Below, piece after piece: positions 9,236 through 18,866 of a stretch of 64,000 nt of DNA. The stretch comes from G047528255 sp047528255. Lineage in GTDB: Bacteria; Bacteroidota; Bacteroidia; Flavobacteriales; Blattabacteriaceae. Under the pieces are notes generated by a model. It did no database searches. It was not told the DNA's origin and worked only from the letters and a program-made list of their open reading frames with translations. Position numbers and translations under genes: made by a program. Where the stretch lies: assembly GCA_047528255.1 (NCBI GenBank), contig CP180024.1, positions 1,054,001 through 1,118,000 of the forward strand, written 5' to 3'. Each line of letters starts with the position of its first letter. Positions within the stretch are counted from its first letter, which is position 1.

Positions 9236-9915
9236 GAGATAGATATTTTTTTTGCAGGAGCGTCCAGGACGAGGACAAATTCTCCTCGTGGAGGTTGGCC
9301 TTCAAAATGGGTTATCGATTCTTGGAGGCTACCTCGAAGTATTTCTTCAAATTTTTTCGAAAGTTCTCGGCAGACGACCAAGTATTTTTCAAGACCGAGT
9401 TGTTCTTTTAAATCGTATAAAGTTCTTAAAAGCTTGTGGGACGATTCGTATAAAACTGTTGTTCTATATTCTTTAGATAAATCTTTTATCTTTTTTTTTC
9501 TTCCTTTTTTTTTTGGAAGAAATCCGATGAACGTAAATTCGTGCGTCGGGAGGCCAGATTGTATCAAGGCAGGTACGAAAGCGGTGGCTCCAGGCAAGCA
9601 TTCCAAAGGGATATCGGCTTGTATGCAGGAGCGGATAAGCAGGAAACCCGGATCGGAGATGCCTGGTGTTCCTGCGTCGGAGATCAGACACAAGGTTTTT
9701 CCCTGTTTGAGTTTATCCAAAATGGCGGGGAGAATCCTGTGTTCGTTGTGCATGTGATAGGACTTGATCGACGTCTTGATTTCGAAATGATTCAACAATT
9801 TTTTCGAGTTGCGTGTGTCCTCGGACAGAATCAAGTCCGAATCTTTTAGCAAGCGGAGCGCTCTCAAAGTGATGTCTTCGAGATTTCCTATGGGTGTAGG
9901 GATGATGTATAACAT
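9232..9915 (-). CDS. rsmI: 16S rRNA (cytidine(1402)-2'-O)-methyltransferase RsmI
   Basis: SAM-dependent tetrapyrrole-methylase-fold enzyme that 2'-O-methylates C1402 in the ribosomal P site. At 227 residues it is complete. Visible motifs are IPTPIGNLEDITLRAL at the N-terminus, SEDTRNSKKLLNHF, ISDAGTPGISDPGFLL, and ALIQSGLPTHEFTFIGFLPKKKGRKK. Its start is 5 bases after the stop of a decayed gene on the same strand, and its stop overlaps recJ by 4 bases. In many Bacteroidota rsmI lies next to tdk, as it did here before tdk died. Confidence 0.95.
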   Translation of the reverse strand: MLYIIPTPIGNLEDITLRALRLLKDSDLILSEDTRNSKKLLNHFEIKTSIKSYHMHNEHRILPAILDKLKQGKTLCLISDAGTPGISDPGFLLIRSCIQADIPLECLPGATAFVPALIQSGLPTHEFTFIGFLPKKKGRKKKIKDLSKEYRTTVLYESSHKLLRTLYDLKEQLGLEKYLVVCRELSKKFEEILRGSLQESITHFEGQPPRGEFVLVLDAPAKKISIS

Positions 9916-9919
9916 ACGT

Positions 9920-10430
9920 TTATTCGTTGAAACGTTGTTCTACCAAAACGGTCAGTCTTTTTAAATAAGATTCTTTTTCGGGTCAGAACTGCTTGGACGT
10001 CCATTTTTTACGTATTCCTCGACGGTCTCGAGGAGATCGGATTGATTCAAATCGGTCATCATTTGATCAAAAGCGATTGAATCTCCTGCAAACAGTTCTT
10101 TTACAAAAGCGATTTTATCATTGAGATCGATCCGTATCGGGAGAAAGGCGGATTTTTCGCGTCGATTTTGTGAAAGGTGTATTCAATATAGTAGTCTGTG
10201 GGATCGAAAATATTTAAAAATTGATTGTTAGTTTTTTAGGGGGCTGTGTAGGGAGGAGCGTTGGGGGATTTTCGAAGTGTTTTAATAAGGTCAAACGTTC
10301 TTTGATTTGATCCAGTTTACTTTCTAGAGCTATCAATCCGGAAAAAGTATCGACTCTTGTATAGAGTTAAAGCCAAGCTTTTCACTTCGTCTTTCAGTTT
10401 GTTTTTCGCTTTGATCAGGGTATCATTCAT
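9920..10430 (-). pseudogene. Decayed conserved Bacteroidota gene upstream of rsmI
   Basis: Frames can be chained across shifts. An N-terminal MNDTLIKAKNKLKDEVKSL continues, after a frameshift, into a coiled-coil-like LESKLDQIKERLTLLKHFE, then a Pro-rich linker, a piece TDYYIEYTFHKIDAKN, and in yet another frame RIDLNDKIAFVKELFAGD, then AFDQMMTDLNQ and EEYVKNGRPSSSD, with the last residues YLKRLTVLVEQRFNE in a further frame. The segment L.DK..FVKELF.GD resembles the C-terminal signature of an uncharacterised Bacteroidales protein family; this is from memory, and no function is known to me. At least three frameshifts and one stop make it non-functional. Its ancestral stop at 9920 is 5 bases before rsmI. 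Confidence 0.7.
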
Positions 10431-10510
10431 AGTGGGAATTATGTTACCTTTGTCGAGGTTATAAATAGGGCTTGAAGATATGAAATGTTTTCTAAACATA
10501 TGATGAATCC

Positions 10511-11107
10511 ATGCAAAAGCGAGGTTGGTTCAAATTGATTTGCGTATCGATGTTTTTCCTTAAAGCCGAAAAACTCATTTATCGTTTGAAGCGGGATCAA
10601 TTTTCCCGATTGCTGTAAAAATTTTCAAGCCATTGGTAGACAATCTTTATGATATCGACTAAGTGGTGTCTCATGATCAGAACAAAATCTACTTAATACC
10701 AGTGAAATCTTCCGATGAGATTTTATCCTTGGTTTCGGAAATGGATATTTTTTTGAATCGGTGAGGCTCAATTTTTTAATGAAGGCTTTGTCGATGTGTA
10801 TATTTAGTGACCAATACAGGCGTCCGTATGATCGTTTCAGACTTGGATATGGATTTTCTCACTCGGTATTTTGGAGCGATTCTCTAACTGATGGCGATTG
10901 TAAAATACGTAACCAAGATGCATTCATATGTGTGTTTACGGGCAAAGTCTGCTTCATTTACGAGCATCGCAAGGTTACCCAATATGATGTGGTGATGGTG
11001 GGGTAGAGGAAATCTACAAACTTTTGGGCTGTATCACTTTTTGTGAAGTGATGAAAAAAGCGTGTGATCTCTTAAAACCTCGGAAAGAAAAGATTGAAAA
11101 ACCGTGA
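10511..11107 (+). pseudogene. tdk: Thymidine kinase, decayed
   Basis: Chaining frames gives a nearly full-length Tdk of about 199 codons: FKLICVSMFFLKAEKLIYRL (degenerate P-loop region), FKPLVDNLYDID, VVSHDQNKIYLIPVKSSDEI, EAQFFNEGFVDVY, TGVRMIVSDLDMDF, LMAIVKYVTKMHS, and a C-terminal VEEIYKLL...FCEVMKKA. These line up in order with the type II thymidine kinase pattern (GSMFSGKTEELIRRLKR, EAQFFD, G.DMDF, A..VTK). The P-loop Gly and Ser/Gly residues are lost, and several frameshifts and stops are present. The terminal frame ends in TGA overlapping the GTG of murF (GTGA), so tdk was once coupled to murF-alr. Loss means no salvage of thymidine by this route. Confidence 0.85.
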
Positions 11108-13578
11108 ATTATTCGTTGGATCAAATAGCTGGAATCATAGGAGCTGTAAATGTACATGCAGACTTGCAGAATCACTTTATTTCTCAATTGGAGTTGGACT
11201 CCAGAAGTGTACATCTGTCGGAAGAAAGTCTTTTCTTTGCTTTGAAGACTCCAAGAAACGACGGCCATCGTTACATCGAAGATGTTTATTATCATGGCGT
11301 TTGTTCTTTTGTCGTATCCGAATCGTGGCTGCCCAATCGGGATTATTCCGGAGCCGTATTTCTTGCTGTGAAAGAGCCTTTAGACGCTTTGCATGCATTA
11401 GTTTCGTATCATAGACGTCTTTTTGATCTAAAATGTGTCACAATTACCGGAAGCAACGGGAAGACCATCGTAAAAGAATGGCTGAATTATGCTTTGGAGA
11501 GGGCATATGTTACGGTTAGGAGCCCCAAAAGTTATAATTCACGAATTGGTGTGCCTTTGTCCCTTTGGAAGATCCGTCCCGAGCATCAGTTGGGGATATT
11601 CGAGGCGGAGACTTCTCAACCTGGAGAAATGGAGCGTTTACGGGATTTCATCGGTCCACATATCGGTATTTTGACCAATGTCAGCAGTGCTTATTCGAAA
11701 AATTTTCCTTCGAGACAAGCCCATATTTCCGAGAAATTGAAACTTTTTTTCGGCTGTCGACATTTGATTTGTCCTGCAGATGATTCTGATTTGTGCGCAA
11801 TGATTAATGATACGCCTGAGCTAGCTGCTGTGGAAAAGCACTATTGGGGGCGTTCTGAGGGGGCTGATTTGCAAGCGAAACGGATCGATTTGACGGATCA
11901 AGGTGCTGATATAGAAGCTTTTTATCGTGGAAAGCTGAGGCGGGTGCGTATTTCTTTTTCTGATGAGGCGGCTGTTGAAAATGCTTTGACCGTTTGGTTA
12001 ACCTTGCTTGTTTTGGAGTGTAGTAATGAGATGATCATAGAGCGTTTGGCTGAGCTTCCAGTGGTGGAGATGCGCCTGGAAATGGTCAAGGGCTTAAATA
12101 ATTGTTTGATCATAAATAATAGTTATAACTCCGATCTTCATTTGATAAAAATAGCGTTGGATTTCCTAGCTCGTCAGAAATTTTCCAAAAAGACTTTGAT
12201 CCTTTCGGATGTTTTGCAGACTTTTCCCGGGGAAGCGGAAAAGTATAAGTGTATCGCTGCTTGGGCTACTGCTTCGGGTGTGGATAGGGTGATCGGTGTG
12301 GGAGAGGAGATTTCCGATTATGGCTTTTTTTTTGAGATGCCGTTTCATTCTTTTTTAAAAACTGAGGAACTGATCGCTCAAATTAAAAGATTTAGGTTCC
12401 GTGATGAGGCTATTCTTTTAATGGGGTCTCGACTTTTTAACTTTGAGCGAATTTTGGAGCATTTGGAAAAACGTTTTCATCAGACCGTCTATGAGATTGA
12501 TTTGAAAGCGTTGGTTTACAATCTAAATTATTTTCGTTCTCATCTTAAATCTCAAACCAAGATGATGGTAATGGTCAAATCTTTTTCCTACGGTGGAGGA
12601 AGTTATGAAATTGCCAATACACTGCAACATTATAGGGTTGATTATCTCGGTGTGGCGTATGTAGATGAGGGTGTGGCCTTGCGAAATGAAAGCGTGAGTT
12701 TGCCTATTTTGGTGATGAACCCTGACCGGAGGAGTTTTGCTACGATGCTTAAACATCGTCTTGAGCCTGAGATGTATAGTTTTCGTCTCTTGGATGAGTT
12801 GCTCAATGAGTTGAAAAGGCAAGCTTTTTCCGATCCGTATCCTATTCATATCAAAATTGATACAGGTATGCATCGCCTAGGGTTTTTGGAATCTGAAGTC
12901 GTACGTCTAGGACATTTTTTGCAACAAAATAAAAGGCTTGTTGTTAAATCTGTTTTTTCTCATTTGGCTGCAAGCGAAGATCGGAACGAGAGGGGTTTTA
13001 CACTTTCTCAGATCAACGCTTTTGATCGAAGCTATGCTTCCTTGATTCCCTTTTTGAGATATCGTCCGATGCGTCATATCTTAAATTCTTCCGGTATCGT
13101 TTACTTCCCTCAAGCTCAATATGATATGGTGCGGTTGGGCTTGGGCCTATATGGTTTTTTTTTCGATGAAACCATACAGAAAGAGCTTAAGGTAGTGGGA
13201 GTACTCAAAACATCTATTTCTCAGATCAAGACTTTACTTTCGAGTGAAACTGTTGGATACGGTCGAAGATTTGAGGCCAAGCCGTATACGCGTATAGCGA
13301 CCCTTCCTATAGGTTATGCTGACGGTATAGATCGGAGACTGGGCTGCGGTAAAGGATATGTGATGATCGGAGCTCATAGGGCTCCTATCATCGGAGCGAT
13401 ATGTATGGATATGCTTATGGTGGATGTCACCGAGATTGATTGTAGCGAGGGCGATCAAGTGATTGTGTTGGGGGAAAAGCCTACGGCTAGTGAAGTGGCT
13501 GAGCTTTCCGAAACGATTTCTCACGAGGTGCTTACATCGATCTCATCTCGGGTCAAACGGGTGTATTTTGAAGAATAG
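11104..13578 (+). CDS. murF-alr: Bifunctional MurF ligase / alanine racemase
   Basis: An 824-residue fusion typical of Bacteroidota. Residues 1 to ~455 form UDP-N-acetylmuramoyl-tripeptide:D-Ala-D-Ala ligase, with ATP loop TITGSNGKTIVKEW near 113-126 and the ligase segment LIINNSYNSDLHLIKIAL. Residues ~460-824 form a PLP-dependent alanine racemase, with the PLP lysine in MVMVKSFSYGGG (about K491) and the second catalytic Tyr in TLPIGYADGIDRR (about Y738), plus the ICMDMLMVDVT motif. It thus makes D-Ala from L-Ala and adds D-Ala-D-Ala to the peptidoglycan precursor; Ddl at the window start does the step between. GTG start chosen for the GTGA overlap with the dead tdk. The reading frame is intact and strongly G-rich on the + strand. 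Confidence 0.95.
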   Translation: MNYSLDQIAGIIGAVNVHADLQNHFISQLELDSRSVHLSEESLFFALKTPRNDGHRYIEDVYYHGVCSFVVSESWLPNRDYSGAVFLAVKEPLDALHALVSYHRRLFDLKCVTITGSNGKTIVKEWLNYALERAYVTVRSPKSYNSRIGVPLSLWKIRPEHQLGIFEAETSQPGEMERLRDFIGPHIGILTNVSSAYSKNFPSRQAHISEKLKLFFGCRHLICPADDSDLCAMINDTPELAAVEKHYWGRSEGADLQAKRIDLTDQGADIEAFYRGKLRRVRISFSDEAAVENALTVWLTLLVLECSNEMIIERLAELPVVEMRLEMVKGLNNCLIINNSYNSDLHLIKIALDFLARQKFSKKTLILSDVLQTFPGEAEKYKCIAAWATASGVDRVIGVGEEISDYGFFFEMPFHSFLKTEELIAQIKRFRFRDEAILLMGSRLFNFERILEHLEKRFHQTVYEIDLKALVYNLNYFRSHLKSQTKMMVMVKSFSYGGGSYEIANTLQHYRVDYLGVAYVDEGVALRNESVSLPILVMNPDRRSFATMLKHRLEPEMYSFRLLDELLNELKRQAFSDPYPIHIKIDTGMHRLGFLESEVVRLGHFLQQNKRLVVKSVFSHLAASEDRNERGFTLSQINAFDRSYASLIPFLRYRPMRHILNSSGIVYFPQAQYDMVRLGLGLYGFFFDETIQKELKVVGVLKTSISQIKTLLSSETVGYGRRFEAKPYTRIATLPIGYADGIDRRLGCGKGYVMIGAHRAPIIGAICMDMLMVDVTEIDCSEGDQVIVLGEKPTASEVAELSETISHEVLTSISSRVKRVYFEE

Positions 13579-13782
13579 ATCATGAATATAAGGTTTAAAA
13601 CTAGACAGAGATTATTTATTTTAATGTTCATCTTTTTTTATTTGCATATTTTTGAGTTTCGACTCAAAAGAACGATGGTGCACAAAACACCTCGCTACTT
13701 AGATTGTTTTTTTTTTAGTGGAAGTCGAGTCAGAGATTATGCCTATATCAGTGTGTTTAAAGTTCTCGAAAAAAAAAGAGTC

Positions 13783-16235
13783 GATATATTATTGTATTAA
13801 AGAAAATCACCTTTATTAAACCTATCTAGATAGACTTCGTTGAAGAACGATGGAGCTTTATTCTTTTATATCATATTCGGAATATTATTGATTATAAAAT
13901 AATTAATTATATCTATTCTTATGAATAGTTCGATAGCTTTTCATGGGAGAAGGGTATTAAAATATTTGTAAATCAATATATTGTTTCGTCTATTTGGAGT
14001 AGAAAATAAAAAATTCAGCTCTATGCTCAGAAGAACTGCACAAATAAGCTTTAGTGAACTATATATGGACGTTCTAGCAGAAGGAGTAATTTTTCAAAAG
14101 GTTAAACACCAGTGATCCACTGGAAAGGGATGGAAAAAGAAATAAGAAAAATATATCAAAAACGCCAGGGTATAAAAGACCAACCTACTTACAGTGAAAT
14201 ATTGTTATTTAATATGATGTTTTTGAGTCATTGGTGTGATCTGAATGATGTAGGAACAGAAGAATTGGTGAAAAAATCCTTGAAAAGCATGTGCTTTTGT
14301 GGTTTTCGATTGTACGATCAGATCTTAGATCATATGATTATCTGCATATTTAGAAATTAAATAGTGGTCAAAAAGACATATAAGCCTTACTGAAAAAGAT
14401 AAATAAGGAATTAGAAAAGCATCAGGAGATAGTTAAAACAGGGGTGATAGTAAATCAGTATTACTGTTATTCCATTTGCTCCCAAGGTATATTCTACCTA
14501 CGTAATGGAGAATCGGAAAGAAGAGGGCCAAAAGCAAATCAGTCAAAGAAAAGCAAGGGTAAAAAAAGAGACTCAATCAGGAGTAGACACTAAAGGAAAA
14601 TGGCTCAAAAAATCCGGTAAAATCTACTAAGGATAAGAGAAGAACATAGTGAAATAAACATGGAATGATACTAGCAGTACATAGCGTAGCCGACAATGAG
14701 CATGATAGTAGAGGGCTAAATCCATTAATAAGAAAACTTGGATATAAAGCCAGAGAAGTATATGTCGACAAAGTTTACAAGTTCCAGCTAATGTGTTTTG
14801 CTTTCATAGTCGAGGCATAAAATACCGTATACAGAAGAAAGCCTATATGAACCATCTTTTAAGTAGGGATAGCTATATTATTCAATAAATTAGTTAGTAA
14901 AAACAATGGCTAGTAAAACGTACTTTTGGCAGTATAAATCGTTGGTTTGGATCAGGAAAGGCTCGTTACAAAGGATTAGCGCGTGTGCATACCCAGCCTC
15001 TTATGGAGGCTCTATGGCCATAATTTGTATAGTACCCCTGGCATCATTATACGTTGTTCATAGAAATAGATATTTTTAATTAGTTTATAATCAATAATAT
15101 TTCGAATACAATATGAAAACCTAATCTACATCTTCTCCAACGAAACTCATCTAGGATGTTGAATAACCATAATTAACCATTAACACAATGGTCTCAATCC
15201 TTTCCTGATCCAAACTAAGACTTTATACTGCCAAAAGTACGTTCTACTCCCCATCGGTTTTACTCACTAATTTATTGAATAATATAGCTATACTACTTAA
15301 GGGCCGAGTCCTAATGAGCTTTTTTCTGTATACGTATTTTATGCCTCGACTATGAAAGTAAAACACATTAGCTCGCACTTGGTAACTTTCGTCTGTATAT
15401 ACTTCTCTGGGTTTATATCCTAGTTTACTTATTGAATGGTTTTAGCCTCTACTATCATACTCATTGTCGGCTACCGATGTACTGCTAGTATCATTCCATG
15501 TTTATCCCCCCCCTATGTGCCTTGTATCCGTAGTAGAGTTTACCTAATTTTTTGAACCATTTTCCTTGAGTGTCTACTCCTGATTGGCCTCTTTTTTTAC
15601 CCTTGCTTTTCTTTGACTGATTTGCTTTTTCCCTTCTTCCTTCCGATCCTCCACTACGTAGGTAGGATCTCCCTTGGGAGCCAAAAGGAATAACTGTAAT
15701 ACTGGACTATACTATCACGCCTGTTTTAACTATCTCCTGATGCTTTTCTAATTACTTATTGATCTTTTTCAGTAAGCTCTCATATGCCTTTTTGGCTACT
15801 ATTTAATTTCGAAATATGCAGAGAATCATCAGATTTTAAGATCTGATTGTATAATCGAAAACCACAAAAGCGCATGCAGCTCAAGTAATCTTTTACCAAT
15901 TTTTACGTTTTTACATCACTCAGATCACACCAATGACTCAAAAGCATCATCTTAAATAACGATATTCCACTGTAAGCAGGTTGTACTTTTATTCCCTGGC
16001 CTTTTTGATATATTTTTCTTATTTCTTTTTCCATCCCTTACCAGGGGATCAAGGTGTTTAACCTTTTGAAAAAATCACTCCTTTTAGTAGAAGGTTTTAT
16101 ATATATTTCACTAAATCTTATTTATACGGTGCTTCTGAGCATAGAAGCCGAATTTCTTTATTTTATACTCTAAATATAAGAAACAATATATTGGGTTACA
16201 AATATTTTAACCTCTGTCTCCCACGCAACGTTCTT
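13783..16235 (-). mobile_element. IS5-family element, split and partly deleted
   Basis: Reverse copy with a degenerate left end (GATATATTATTGTATTAA) at 13783-13931 and its remainder at 15196-16235, ending CACGCAACGTTCTT. A forward copy occupies 13932-15195. About 85-110 bases next to the insertion are missing compared with other copies. The transposase is heavily broken. Confidence 0.82.
13932..15195 (+). mobile_element. IS5-family element, full length, nested
   Basis: Forward copy of 1264 bases, from a degenerate GATAGCTTTTCATGGG to CACAATGGTCTC, lying inside the reverse copy 13783-16235. An 82-residue N-terminal transposase piece (14112-14360) reads MEKEIRKIYQKRQGIKDQ and LFNMMFLSHWCDLNDVGTEE before a stop. 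The rest is out of frame. Confidence 0.88.
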
Positions 16236-16692
16236 ACTTAGGATATACCCCAGATAAGTATATGCGACAATGGTTACCAAGTGCCAGCTAACGTGTCTTG
16301 ACTTTCATAGTCGAGGCATTAAAGGCTTTATACAGAAGAAAGCCTATAGGAACCGTCCCTTAAGTAAGATAGCTATCTTATTCAACAAATTAGTGAGTAA
16401 AACCCGATGGGTAGTAGAACGTATTTTTGCTAGTATAAAGCGTTAATTTGGATCAGGAAATACTTATTACAAAGGATTAGCTTGTGTGCATGCCCAGCCC
16501 TTATGGTGGGATATGTCGCATAATTTGTATCGTGTTCCTGGTATTATTATGTGATATTCATAAAACGTATATAATTAATTAATTTATAATCAATAATTTT
16601 CGATTATAATATAAAAAATAAATTTACATTTTTTCTAATGATCCCATCTAGGAGGCTGAATAAACGTAATCCACCATTAACACAATAGTATT
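16236..16692 (+). mobile_element. IS5-family element, 3' fragment
   Basis: Forward fragment covering the last third of the element, from the GGATATA...GCGACAATGGTTACCAAG region (transposase ADKGYQ segment) through to a degenerate left end CACAATAGTATTGC. Its 5' part is missing; it directly abuts the previous reverse copy. Confidence 0.8.
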
Positions 16693-16835
16693 GCTCCATG
16701 TATAATTCACTAAAGCTTAGTTGTGCGGTGCTTCTGAGCATAAATCCGATTTTTTTTATTTTCTACTCTAGAGTATAGGAAACAATATATTTATATAAAA
16801 ATATTTTAACATCTTTCTCTCATGAAAGGTTTTCT
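16693..16835 (-). mobile_element. IS5-family element, right-end fragment
   Basis: About 143 bases of the right end in reverse orientation, ending CATGAAAGGTTTTC. It lies about 80 bases upstream of the lptB start, so it may now be part of the lptB upstream region. Confidence 0.75.
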
Positions 16836-16915
16836 TAACGTTTTCTCCACTTTAATACAATGGTCTTCAAAGTTCATTGAAAATGTTCCGAGTAAAAAAT
16901 TTACCTTGGCCCGAC

Positions 16916-17656
16916 ATGACCGAAAAGATGACTTTACGAGGAGAAAATCTCGTCAAACTGTACAAAAAAAAATATGTCGTAAAGGGTGTATCCATAGATG
17001 TCAACCAAAGCGAGATTGTCGGTTTGCTCGGTCCGAACGGAGCGGGAAAAACCACTACCTTCTATATGATTGTTGGTTTGATTCGGCCTAATGAAGGGAA
17101 AGTTTTTCTCAATCAAGAAGACATCACCCGAGATCCGATGTATCGAAGAGCACAAAAAGGGTTAGGGTATCTCTCCCAAGAGGCATCGGTATTCAGAAAA
17201 CTTTCAGTGCAAGACAACATCATGGGTGTGCTTGAAATGACCCGACTTTCTCTTGCCGAACGGAGGGAAAAAACGGAGCAACTCATTGAAGAGTTTCATT
17301 TGCAACACGTGCGCAAAAATCGTGGAGATCTTCTCTCTGGGGGTGAGCGTCGACGCACCGAGATCGCGCGGTGTTTAGCGGTAAATCCGAAATTTATTCT
17401 GCTCGACGAACCCTTTGCTGGAGTGGACCCCATTGCTGTGGAAGACATTCAAAAGATCGTCGCTTCGCTCAAGAAAAAAAACATTGGTATTCTTATCACT
17501 GATCACAACGTACAGGAAACCTTGTCCATCACTGACCGTACTTATTTGATGTTTGAAGGGGGCATCCTAAAGCACGGTACGGCGCAAGAATTGGCCGATG
17601 ATCTTATCGTTCGCAAGGTCTATCTCGGCGAAAAATTCATTTTGAGAAATGTATAA
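16916..17656 (+). CDS. lptB: LPS export ABC transporter ATP-binding protein LptB
   Basis: Cytoplasmic ATPase that drives LptFG-CA extraction of lipopolysaccharide from the inner membrane. Walker A GPNGAGKTTTFYM, Q-loop followed by YLSQEASVFRKLSVQDN (a LptB hallmark), ABC signature LLSGGERRRTEIARCL, Walker B FILLDEPFAGVDP, and the H-loop LITDHNVQETLSITDR are all present. The frame stays open upstream to a TTG at 16877, but family alignment (MTEKMTLRGENLVKLY) points to the ATG at 16916, giving 246 residues. Its stop lies within a dead cobalamin adenosyltransferase gene that followed it in an operon with thiamine pyrophosphokinase. An IS fragment ends about 80 bases upstream. Confidence 0.93.
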   Translation: MTEKMTLRGENLVKLYKKKYVVKGVSIDVNQSEIVGLLGPNGAGKTTTFYMIVGLIRPNEGKVFLNQEDITRDPMYRRAQKGLGYLSQEASVFRKLSVQDNIMGVLEMTRLSLAERREKTEQLIEEFHLQHVRKNRGDLLSGGERRRTEIARCLAVNPKFILLDEPFAGVDPIAVEDIQKIVASLKKKNIGILITDHNVQETLSITDRTYLMFEGGILKHGTAQELADDLIVRKVYLGEKFILRNV

Positions 17657-18219
17657 TATCCGATATTTATGCCAAGACCGGAGATAATGGCAGAACTGTC
17701 CTCTATGGAAGTAGACGCGTGTCCAAAAATAATTTGCACGTCGAAGCTTATAGAAAGCTTGACCATCTGAACGCTTGGGTCGATACTTTTGAGAGACCAA
17801 GACCATCTGAGAGGAACAAAAAGCAGCGTTGGTTGAAATCCAAAATCGTCTTTTTTTGTTGGAGTCTTAGTTGTCTACGATTCCCGATAAATTTTTGATT
17901 ACCAACGGTAGACCCTCCTTCCGATAATGATCGACGAGAAGGCGGTAGATTTTTCAGAGATTGGGATTGATAGGATACAGAAACATTGCCTCCATTAAAG
18001 CATTTTATCTTGCCGAGCAATCATCCGATCGTCTCGTATGCCCCCAGATTAGTCGGACGATTTTCCGTGGCGTTGGATCAGGTTAAATCTCTCAGGTATT
18101 TCGTTCTGAAACATCTCAACCTTTTGTCCGAATATCTGTTTATCTTGGCCCGAAAGCTGGGCTTTTATATTAATTATACCGAGCAAAAATGGAACATCGA
18201 TACACGGGATCCAAAGTAG
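17649..18219 (+). pseudogene. Cob(I)alamin adenosyltransferase (PduO/MMAB type), decayed
   Basis: Pieces in different frames align with the family. IYAKTGDNGRTVLYGSRRVS continues into HVEAYRKLDHLNAWVD, matching the I.TKTGD.G.T.L..G.RV.K....EA.G..DELN pattern. The C-terminal LPPLKHFILPSNHPIVSYAP is followed by FVLKHLNLLSEYLFILARK, matching LP....F.LPGG......LH.AR and LKYLNRLSDYLFVLAR. A frameshift separates the start codon from the first motif, and the middle third is full of stops. The ancestral enzyme made adenosylcobalamin from ATP and cob(I)alamin. The C-terminal frame overlaps the start of the next gene by 31 bases, so the three genes were one operon. Confidence 0.85.
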
Positions 18220-18812
18220 CTCTCTTTATAAATGGAGAACCTCCTATAGTTTTTCCTAAGCTCGTAGCCTATAAAAAAATATTCGCTACTGACGGGGCGT
18301 ACCATTATCTGAAAATGTCAGGAATCTGTCCTGATGTGATCAGCGGTGATCTCGATTCGTTGGATCATACATCACTGGCTCAGGGTATTACCCTTATCGA
18401 TACACCGGATCAAAATTTTACGGATTTTGAAAAGGCGCTCCGAATTATCTATCAAGACGGAGTTTTTAATGTCGACGTATGGGGGGCGAGCGGCAGAGAG
18501 CAGGATCATTTTTTGGGCAATCTTTCTACCGCTTTAAAATACGGGAAAGAGTTATCATTAATCTTTCATGACAACCACCATACCTACTTTTTTGCTGAGA
18601 GGAAAAATAGTCTGTACGGAGTGAAGGGAAAAATGATCTCACTTTTTCCCTTTCCGTATGCGGAAGGTGTGATCACCAGAGGCTTGAAATACCCTCTCTA
18701 TGGAGAATCTTTAGAGATCAGTAGAAGGATTGGAACTCGAAATACGGCTGTTTACGATATTGTGGAAATCACGTTTACCTCCGGATCATTGGTTATTTTC
18801 GTTGAGCGTTGA
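18189..18812 (+). CDS. Thiamine pyrophosphokinase
   Basis: A 207-residue cytoplasmic enzyme transferring pyrophosphate from ATP to thiamine to make thiamine diphosphate. The family pattern is intact: KIFATDGAYHYL, DVISGDLDSLD, the NFTDFEKALRI motif, WGASGREQDHFLGNLS, and a C-terminal beta domain with GLKYPLYGESLEISRR and RNTAV. It starts with ATG inside the tail of the dead adenosyltransferase gene and stays intact although the gene before it has collapsed, which implies that it is still expressed, perhaps from lptB read-through. Confidence 0.92.
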   Translation: MEHRYTGSKVALFINGEPPIVFPKLVAYKKIFATDGAYHYLKMSGICPDVISGDLDSLDHTSLAQGITLIDTPDQNFTDFEKALRIIYQDGVFNVDVWGASGREQDHFLGNLSTALKYGKELSLIFHDNHHTYFFAERKNSLYGVKGKMISLFPFPYAEGVITRGLKYPLYGESLEISRRIGTRNTAVYDIVEITFTSGSLVIFVER

Positions 18813-18866
18813 GGGAGAGGAAGAATCCTTTTTTGATTCCGAATATTAAATACGTGCTATCGTAGG

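Noticed and set aside
9209..9757. 182-codon + strand frame, and further + frames at 9541-9849
   Set aside because: Antisense shadows of rsmI; motifs belong to the - strand frame.
13582..13800. 72-codon frame after murF-alr (MNIRFKTRQRLFILMFIFFY...)
   Set aside because: AT-rich, unrecognised, no clear ribosome site, and its end runs into the degenerate IS left end; could be a remnant but not supportable as a gene.
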